28,546 bases of DNA from Pseudomonadota bacterium (GTDB lineage Bacteria; Pseudomonadota; Alphaproteobacteria; Reyranellales; Reyranellaceae): the NCBI GenBank assembly GCA_023436825.1, contig JAEZHS010000359.1, positions 1 to 28,546 on the forward strand. The letters run 5' to 3'. The notes beneath the pieces were generated by a model. It did no database searches, was not told where the DNA came from, and saw only the letters and a list, made by a program, of their open reading frames with translations. Positions 23,383-28,546 of this stretch are shown piece after piece (positions within the stretch are counted from its first letter, which is position 1; each line of letters opens with the position of its first letter). Both the position numbers and the translations under genes were made by a program.

Positions 23383-24345
23383 TCACCCGTTCGCAACTTT
23401 GACGGGGCCCGGCCGGTCGAGTCCGACGCCTTTCAGACGGCCGAACGAGGCGTGAAGCCGCTCGATGATCGGGGGCGCCAGCGGCGGGCGTAGTATCGAA
23501 TCGACGTTGTCCTTGACGTGGGCCTTGTTGCCGGTGCCGAAAAGGACGACATCGACTCCCTGCGTGTGGCGCGCGTAGCGGTACGCCGCATCGGTGATGC
23601 TCTCCGCGGCGCCTTCGGCAACGACGAACCCGAGCGGATCGCCCTCGGACAGGATCGACGCGTCGAGATCGCCTTGCTCGACCAGCTTGGCGAAGATGTC
23701 GTTCCGATAGGCTGCGTTGCTGAAGATGTTGCGGACGACGAACATCAGCAGCGTGCCGATGCCCCGGCGCTCAGTCACCGGAAAGATGGCCTGACGCGCG
23801 CCCTGGTTCATGAGACTGTAGGCCAGCATGATGACCTCCCAGGGCGCTTCCTGGATCGCCCGGGTGAGCATCTTCTGTTCCGGGTCGTTGGGACTCGTCT
23901 CGGTGATGCCGACGTGGCGCACCTTCCCTTGTTCCTTGAGCCGTACCAAGGCGGGCGCCAGGACGTCGCGATGGCGTTCATAGGCCGCCGGGTTGACGGC
24001 GTGGAAATGGAAGACGTCCACGTAGTCGAGGCCGAGGCGCCGCAGCGCGGCCTCGACCTTGCGGGTCACGGTATCCGCCGTATCGCTTGCGCCGAAGATG
24101 GCCTTGGTCGAGATCACCAGCCGGTCGCGGTCGTAGGACCGGGCGGCGGCTCCGACGATCTCCTCGGTGCCATAGGCCTCGGCGGTGTCGAGGAAATTGA
24201 CGCCGAGATCGACGGCCGTGCGCACGATCGCCACGCAGTCGTCGAAGCTGGCGCCACGGCCGAGGCCGAGCCGGCTGTTGCCGCCGCAACCCAGGCCCGC
24301 GACGCTCACCGTGAGACCGGTATTTCCCAGTGGCCTGTATTCCAT
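23383..24345 (-). CDS. Aldo/keto reductase
   Basis: This is a 320-residue NADPH-dependent (alpha/beta)8-barrel reductase of carbonyl compounds. The catalytic tetrad is visible: Asp53 and Tyr58 (FLDTAEAYG), Lys81 (VISTKAIFG) and His115 (VDVFHFHAV). The cofactor end is also present (VVLFGTGNKAHVKDNV, the family's SIPG-like loop). The sequence starts MEYRPLGNTGLTVSVAGLGC, the usual strand 1. AAGGA upstream of the ATG at 24345 and the family start exclude the longer frame from 24447. The gene begins 13 bp after the second ABC permease, so it is probably co-transcribed with the ABC exporter. Whether the two are functionally linked is unclear. Substrate unknown. Confidence 0.92.
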   Translation of the reverse strand: MEYRPLGNTGLTVSVAGLGCGGNSRLGLGRGASFDDCVAIVRTAVDLGVNFLDTAEAYGTEEIVGAAARSYDRDRLVISTKAIFGASDTADTVTRKVEAALRRLGLDYVDVFHFHAVNPAAYERHRDVLAPALVRLKEQGKVRHVGITETSPNDPEQKMLTRAIQEAPWEVIMLAYSLMNQGARQAIFPVTERRGIGTLLMFVVRNIFSNAAYRNDIFAKLVEQGDLDASILSEGDPLGFVVAEGAAESITDAAYRYARHTQGVDVVLFGTGNKAHVKDNVDSILRPPLAPPIIERLHASFGRLKGVGLDRPGPVKVANG

Positions 24346-24358
24346 CGATCGGTCCTTC

Positions 24359-25162
24359 TCAGCTGCCCGTGGAGGCATAGCGCGCCATGCCGGCGCGCCA
24401 GGCGACGAGCGACAGGGCAAGGAACGCGAAACCGGCGATCGGCGCAAGCGGCAGCAGCCAGTCCGGCGCGCCCAGCGGATCGGGCCGCCTCACGATCGCC
24501 AGCACCGGATAGTAGGCCACGCAGGCGAGCGGCAGGCCGAAGGTCAGCACGCGCCGGAACCAGGCCGCGTAGATGTTGAGCGGGTATTGCGCCGCCTGGA
24601 CGCCGCCGTAGCTCAGCACGTTCATGATCTCCAGGCTGTCGACGGTCCAGAAGGCGAGCGTGGCCTGCAGGACCATGATGCCGACGAACAGAGCGACGCC
24701 ACCGGCCACGGCCCACAGAGCGATGGCGACCGCCTGCGCGTCCCAGGCGATCGGGACGAGGTTGGTGGCCACCACCAGCACGACGGAGGCTTGTATCAGC
24801 CGTCCCAGTCGCGACAGCCTCACCTCGTAGCCGGCGAGCTGCAGCGCGGCGGCGCGCGGTCGCAGCAGCACGCGATCGAACGCGCCGGTGCGCACGAAGT
24901 CCGTACCGAACACCTCGAAGCCGCGGCTCAGCAGGTCGGCGAGCGAGAACATGATGTTGACCAGCGCATAGAACAGCGCCGCCTCGCCGAACGACCAGCC
25001 GCCGACCGACCCGAAGCGGTGGAACAGGGCGAACACGCCCAGAATCTCGATCGACGTCGCCGCACAGTGACCGGCGGTCAGCATCAGGGTCGCCGTCGGA
25101 TACTGCGCCTGTGCGCGGAGCGAGGTGACGACGTAGCGGCCGTAGAGGGCGAGGGCGTTCAT
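24359..25162 (-). CDS. ABC-2 type permease, second subunit (DUF990 group)
   Basis: This is a 267-residue inner-membrane protein with about six helices. It belongs with the paired uncharacterised ABC-2 permeases encoded beside COG4586 ATPases (COG3694/COG4587, DUF990). Its loop DFVRTGAFDRVLLRPRAAAL is the usual cytoplasmic coupling segment, and the late segment LNIYAAWFRRVLTFGLPLAC with YYPVLAI is typical. It starts 3 bp after the stop of the first permease, with a G-run as ribosome site. With the partner permease and the ATPase it should form an ABC exporter; the exported molecule is unknown. Confidence 0.88.
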   Translation of the reverse strand: MNALALYGRYVVTSLRAQAQYPTATLMLTAGHCAATSIEILGVFALFHRFGSVGGWSFGEAALFYALVNIMFSLADLLSRGFEVFGTDFVRTGAFDRVLLRPRAAALQLAGYEVRLSRLGRLIQASVVLVVATNLVPIAWDAQAVAIALWAVAGGVALFVGIMVLQATLAFWTVDSLEIMNVLSYGGVQAAQYPLNIYAAWFRRVLTFGLPLACVAYYPVLAIVRRPDPLGAPDWLLPLAPIAGFAFLALSLVAWRAGMARYASTGS

Positions 25163-25165
25163 GGA

Positions 25166-25996
25166 TCAGCCCCCCTGCATTTCCAGCCGACGCATCATGC
25201 GCTCCATGGCGAGGCGTCCGAGGCCGATCAGCACCACGGTCCAGCCGGCTTGCAGCGCCAGGCCCTGCAGCGCAGCGGCTCCCTTGAGATCGGCGAAATA
25301 GATGCGGAACGGGATGTCGACCAGTCCGGCAAGGGGCTGCACATGCAGGAACGGCCGCCAGGCGTCGGGATAGAAGTCGAGCGGCAGGAGGCTGCCAGAG
25401 AACACGATCACCAGCGGCGCCAGGACGGCATTCACCCCACGCTCGTTGAGACTCGCTGCGACGATGATGTTCGCCAGCATCAGGATGGCGGCGCCGAGCA
25501 TCACCATGAGGACGAAGGCGGGGACGAACAGCAGTGCCGCCGCCACGCCGGATGGCGGTCGCCACGCCCAGTCGCCGAGACCGACCAGTGGCAACACGAA
25601 GCCTGCCGCCATCACCATCAGCACCGCGCGCGGCAGGGCACGGGCCAGCATCCATCCCACGGTGCGCACGTACCAGTAGCGATAGGCGTCGAGCGGCCGC
25701 AGGCGGTCGTAGCCGACGCCGCCGGAGCGCACGGCCTGGCCGATCTCCGGATCAGCGAGCCAGGGCTGCAGCGCCAGCAGCGCCTGGCCGAGCCAGACAT
25801 AGGTCACGACATCGGTCAGGCCGATGGGCGCCGCCGCGGCATTGACGCCGTAGAAAGCGGCGAACACCAGGATGCGGATAGCGCCCCACCAGAGCTGGGT
25901 GGCAAAGCCTGCCAATGCCGCCGCACGGTATTGCAACACGAGCTGGAAGCGTGCGCGGAAGGCCGCGAGATAGGGACGGGCGGCCGCTACCGTCAT
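25166..25996 (-). CDS. ABC-2 type permease, first subunit (DUF990 group)
   Basis: This is a 276-residue membrane protein with about six helices and a short cytoplasmic N-terminus (RPYLAAFRARFQLVLQYRAA). The coupling loop SGGVGYDRLRPLDAYRYWYV and the segment VFSGSLLPLDFYPDAWRPFL, with LAGLVDIPFRIYF, are typical of the COG4587-like partner of paired ABC-2 permeases. The start codon overlaps the end of the ATPase gene by 4 bp (ATGA), indicating translational coupling. It probably forms a heterodimeric pore with the permease encoded downstream. Confidence 0.9.
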   Translation of the reverse strand: MTVAAARPYLAAFRARFQLVLQYRAAALAGFATQLWWGAIRILVFAAFYGVNAAAAPIGLTDVVTYVWLGQALLALQPWLADPEIGQAVRSGGVGYDRLRPLDAYRYWYVRTVGWMLARALPRAVLMVMAAGFVLPLVGLGDWAWRPPSGVAAALLFVPAFVLMVMLGAAILMLANIIVAASLNERGVNAVLAPLVIVFSGSLLPLDFYPDAWRPFLHVQPLAGLVDIPFRIYFADLKGAAALQGLALQAGWTVVLIGLGRLAMERMMRRLEMQGG

Positions 25997-26985
25997 GCCT
26001 CACCCGCATCGTGCAGGTCGTAGAAGCGCGCGATCACCTCTTCGATGGCGGGCTCGTCGACATGGATGTCCTCGACGGCGTGCCTGGCGGTGATGTCTGC
26101 AATCAGCTTCGGCGCCGGGATCTTCGCCGGGTCGAAGGCGAGCTCGAGCGAGCGGTCGGTGCGCGCCCGGACCGTGACACCCCGCATGTCGAACATCGGC
26201 GCGGGACCGCCGAAATCGATGTGGAGCCGCCGTTCGGCGAGCACGCTGGCCCGCAGGCTCTCGAACGGGCCGTCGGTCAGCAGGCGGCCCTGGCCGATGA
26301 CGATGACGCGCTCGGCCAGCGCCTCGACGTCGTGCATGTCATGGGTCGTGAGCAGCACCGTCACGCCCTGCTCGCGGTTCAGCCGCCGCACGAAGTCGCG
26401 CACCGCGAGCTTCGACGGCGCATCGAGCCCGATCGTCGGCTCGTCGAGGAACAGGATCGCGGGATCGTGCAGCAGGGCCGCGGCGAACTCCGCACGCATG
26501 CGCTGGCCGAGCGAGAGCTGGCGCACCGGCTGGTCGAGCAGCGGTTCCAGCCGCAGCATGGCCACGAGCTCGTCGCGCCGGCAGCGATAGCGCTCGGGAT
26601 CGACGCGGTAGATGTCGGCCAGGAGGTCGAAGCCGTCGATCACCGGCAGGTCCCACCAGAGCTGGCTGCGCTGGCCGAACACCACGCCGATGCGCGCCAC
26701 ATGGCGCACTCGGTCTTCGTAGGGCACGAGGCCGCCGACCTCGACCCGGCCGCTGCTGGGCCGCAGGATCCCCGACAGGATCTTCACGGTCGTGGACTTG
26801 CCGGCGCCGTTGGGTCCGATGAAGGCCAGCAGCTCGCCGGCTTCGAGGCTGAACGAGACGTCGGCGAGGGCGTGGACCTCTCGCCAGCGCCGGCGCACCA
26901 GGCCACGCAAGGCGCCGGTGAGGCCCGGCGCGCGTTCAGAGACGCGATAGGTCTTGGCCAGCGCCTCGACGAGGATCTGGGGCAT
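25993..26985 (-). CDS. ABC transporter ATPase (COG4586-like)
   Basis: This 330-residue ATPase powers the adjacent permease pair. Walker A is GPNGAGKST (57-65), the Q-loop Gln is 105 in VVFGQRSQLWWDL, the signature is LSLGQ (157-161), Walker B is AILFLDE (176-182) and the H-loop is His215 in TTHDMHDV. The N-terminal insertion LTGALRGLVRRRWREVHAL before the Walker A strand and the GQRSQLWWDLP segment mark the COG4586 type found with two DUF990-like permeases. A C-terminal extension of about 90 residues follows the ABC core. It is the first gene of a four-gene minus-strand operon. The start at 26985 is by homology, with only a weak ribosome site. Confidence 0.93.
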   Translation of the reverse strand: MPQILVEALAKTYRVSERAPGLTGALRGLVRRRWREVHALADVSFSLEAGELLAFIGPNGAGKSTTVKILSGILRPSSGRVEVGGLVPYEDRVRHVARIGVVFGQRSQLWWDLPVIDGFDLLADIYRVDPERYRCRRDELVAMLRLEPLLDQPVRQLSLGQRMRAEFAAALLHDPAILFLDEPTIGLDAPSKLAVRDFVRRLNREQGVTVLLTTHDMHDVEALAERVIVIGQGRLLTDGPFESLRASVLAERRLHIDFGGPAPMFDMRGVTVRARTDRSLELAFDPAKIPAPKLIADITARHAVEDIHVDEPAIEEVIARFYDLHDAGEA

Positions 26986-27309
26986 GGGACCGTCCGCCCG
27001 GTTGGGAGAGAAAAAGGGCGCGGAAGCTATGCGGTGTCCACCTGCAAGTCAACTACGCGTGGCGCGTCGAGTTTGTTGTGCACGGGGCGCGACGGACACC
27101 ATCGCCGGCATCTCGAGAAGCCTGTGCAGCCCGTCATGCCGTCGTGTCGTGACAGTTTGCGACAAGCTCATCCACATCTCGCCACAATGTCCGTCGAAAG
27201 TTCGCTCCAACGATCACCAACAAATCCGGGAAACGCTTGTGGACGGCCGCATCGGTGTGCACGCGCCGTGCGGCTCATGGCTGTGTGTGCGTAAGCGTTG
27301 GGGAGTAGA
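26986..27309. other. Divergent intergenic region, 324 bp
   Basis: This region separates the ABC ATPase operon (minus) from the RND adaptor gene (plus) and must hold both promoters. I see no clear -35/-10 pair, no convincing operator palindrome, no terminator and no RNA gene. The open frames crossing it are short and unlike any family. Base composition is slightly less GC-rich in the part from about 27150 to 27240. Confidence 0.5.
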
Positions 27310-28491
27310 ATGCGTTCTCGATCGTCGGCGTCGGTTCCGGTTTGGCTGGTTGGATTGGCTCTGGTGCTGGCGGCCTGCGAGGAGCCGGCCTCCGCCGATG
27401 CTCCGCAGTCGGCCCCGCCCGATGTCGGCATCGTGACCGTCAAAACCGAACAATTTGCCCTGACACGCGAGTTGCCCGGCCGTGTCGCGCCGACACGCGT
27501 GGCCGATGTACGGCCGCGCGTGTCGGGAATCGTGGTCCAGCGCCTGTTCGAGCAGGGCAGCGACGTCAAGGCGGGCGACGCGCTCTATCAGATCGACCCC
27601 AAGCCGTTCGAGGTCGAATTGCAGGCGAGTGAAGCGGCGCTGGAGCGGGCGAGGGCCGCCCTCGAGCTCGCGCAGCAGCAGGCGAACCGCGCGGCCGCCA
27701 TGGTGAGGGCGCAGGCCATCGCCACGGCCCAGCACGAGATCGCCGTCGCCACCGTGGCCCAGAACAAGGCCGAAGTTGCCGCGCGCGAGGCCGATGTCGC
27801 GCGCGCCAAGCTCAATCTCGAATACGCGACGATCCGCGCGCCGATCGGCGGCCGCATCGGCGCGGCGCGCGCCACCGAAGGCGCGCTGGTCGTGCAGAAC
27901 GATACGTCCAATCTCGCCACCATCCAGCAGCTCGACACGATCTATGCCGACTTCACCCAGTCGGTCGCCGAACTCAGCCGCCTGCGCCGCGCCTTCGAGA
28001 GCGGCGATCTCGAGCGTCTGGCGCCCGACGCGGTGAAGGTGCGCCTTGTGCTGGACGACGGCACGACCTATGCGCATGCCGGCAAGCTGCTGTTCTCCGA
28101 GGCCCGCGTCGATGCCTCGTCCGGCCAGGTGACGCTGCGCGGCGAGTTCCCCAACCCGAACCGGGAACTGTTGCCCGGCATGTATGTCCGCGTCCTGCTC
28201 GACCAGGGAGTCGACAGCGACGCCATTACCGTTCCCGAGCAGGCGGTGCAGCGCAACGGCGGCGGCGGCAGCGAGGTCTTTGTCGTCAAGGAAGACAATC
28301 GCGCCGCCCTTCAGCCGGTGCGGCTGGGTGCTGCGCAGGACGGCCGATGGCTGGTCGTCGAGGGCCTGAAGCCCGGCGATCGCGTGGTGGTCGACGGCTT
28401 CCAGAAGTTCGCCGCCGGCGACAGCGTAAAACCGCGCTCGGTGATCCAGTCGGCGGAGGTCGAGAGCCCCCGGGTCGTCGGCTCCCGGTGA
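27310..28491 (+). CDS. RND efflux periplasmic adaptor (membrane fusion lipoprotein)
   Basis: This is a 393-residue AcrA/MexA-type adaptor bridging an RND pump and an outer-membrane channel. The lipoprotein signal ends in the lipobox LAAC, with Cys23 as the lipidated residue. The order is a beta-barrel/lipoyl start (RELPGRVAPTRVADVRPRVS, then GIVVQRLFEQGSDVKAGDAL), a helical hairpin (about 100-160, Ala/Glu/Arg-rich coiled coil with ELAQQQANRAA), a second lipoyl half (YATIRAPIGGRIGAARATEG) and the membrane-proximal domain (ELLPGMYVRVLLDQGV). The ATG at 27310 is preceded by GGGGAG; the in-frame TTG at 27298 lies before that site. A shorter frame shows no regulator beside it. The inner-membrane pump is presumably encoded beyond the window. 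Confidence 0.93.
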   Translation: MRSRSSASVPVWLVGLALVLAACEEPASADAPQSAPPDVGIVTVKTEQFALTRELPGRVAPTRVADVRPRVSGIVVQRLFEQGSDVKAGDALYQIDPKPFEVELQASEAALERARAALELAQQQANRAAAMVRAQAIATAQHEIAVATVAQNKAEVAAREADVARAKLNLEYATIRAPIGGRIGAARATEGALVVQNDTSNLATIQQLDTIYADFTQSVAELSRLRRAFESGDLERLAPDAVKVRLVLDDGTTYAHAGKLLFSEARVDASSGQVTLRGEFPNPNRELLPGMYVRVLLDQGVDSDAITVPEQAVQRNGGGGSEVFVVKEDNRAALQPVRLGAAQDGRWLVVEGLKPGDRVVVDGFQKFAAGDSVKPRSVIQSAEVESPRVVGSR

Positions 28492-28510
28492 GTGCGGTAG
28501 TCGTCGGAAA

Positions 28511-28546
28511 ATGCGCAAGCGGTTGAAGACTGCGATAGCGGTGCTC
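28511..28546 (+). CDS. Possible 5' end of the next gene (exported protein)
   Basis: An ATG at 28511 opens MRKRLKTAIAVL and runs off the window end. The basic N-terminus followed by hydrophobic residues looks like a signal peptide or a first membrane helix. It starts 19 bp after the adaptor gene, where an RND pump or outer-membrane factor is expected. The ribosome site (GGAAAA) is weak, and twelve codons are too few for an assignment. Confidence 0.35.
   Translation, partial: MRKRLKTAIAVL

Noticed and set aside
24185..26023. A 612-codon frame opposite the permease and reductase genes
   Set aside because: It is His/Gln/Arg-rich, matches no family and runs antisense across four well-supported genes.
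1..28546. CRISPR array, insertion sequence, prophage, tRNA or riboswitch
   Set aside because: No regularly spaced repeats, transposase or integrase motifs, tRNA-like folds or known riboswitch cores were seen on either strand by eye.

Overview
The window is 28.5 kb of GC-rich, gene-dense DNA in the style of a metabolically versatile soil or water alphaproteobacterium. A Bug-type (TctC) solute receptor, a form II-like CoxL/XdhA molybdenum hydroxylase subunit, a MocR regulator, an AapJ-like amino-acid receptor and paralogous leuCD genes together resemble Reyranella or Bradyrhizobium-like genomes. The genus is a guess from gene content, not a measured result. I see no rRNA, tRNA, CRISPR array, insertion sequence, phage gene or replication origin.

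Layout. (1) 1-1007 is a small gene graveyard: a frameshifted remnant of a DHA2-type MFS drug exporter and a redoxin gene with an internal deletion. (2) 1145-6079 holds a GhrA-like 2-hydroxyacid dehydrogenase, purB (convergent, 3-bp gap), a monocarboxylate-type MFS transporter and an OmpA-like cell-envelope protein with an N-terminal DUF4892-like region. (3) 6138-9524 holds regulators and small genes: a GST-HxlR pair divergent from a TfoX-like gene across a repeated operator, a bidirectional terminator, a small exported protein and an XRE/MmyB-type regulator. (4) 9616-14536 is a plus-strand operon: LeuC-like and LeuD-like hydro-lyase subunits, a CtBP-like 2-hydroxyacid dehydrogenase and an amidohydrolase of the N-acyl-D-amino-acid deacylase family. 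A dispersed-type hairpin repeat closes it. (5) 14695-20645 is a MarR regulator divergent from a second plus-strand operon: TctC receptor, molybdopterin-binding hydroxylase subunit, amino-acid receptor (interrupted by an amber codon) and a third 2-hydroxyacid dehydrogenase. (6) 20704-23261 holds a small charged ORF, then a MocR regulator divergent from a flavin split-barrel (PNPOx-like) gene. (7) 23383-26985 is a minus-strand operon: ABC ATPase, two ABC-2 permeases (COG4586/4587/3694 type) and an aldo/keto reductase. (8) 27310 to the end is an RND efflux adaptor lipoprotein and the first codons of the next gene.

How it fits together. Four regulator/target pairs (HxlR-GST/TfoX, XRE-leuCD, MarR-tctC, MocR-PNPOx) each carry a visible repeated or palindromic element in the shared promoter region. 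The two central operons look like independently regulated catabolic modules for organic or acylated amino/hydroxy acids: uptake receptors, hydroxylase, hydro-lyase, dehydrogenases and hydrolase. Their substrates cannot be read from sequence. The most notable observations are the single in-frame amber codon in the otherwise intact amino-acid receptor, the co-centred nested palindrome between marR and tctC, the motif substitutions in the LeuC paralogue, and the two decayed genes at the left edge. I did not find a convincing wholly new system.
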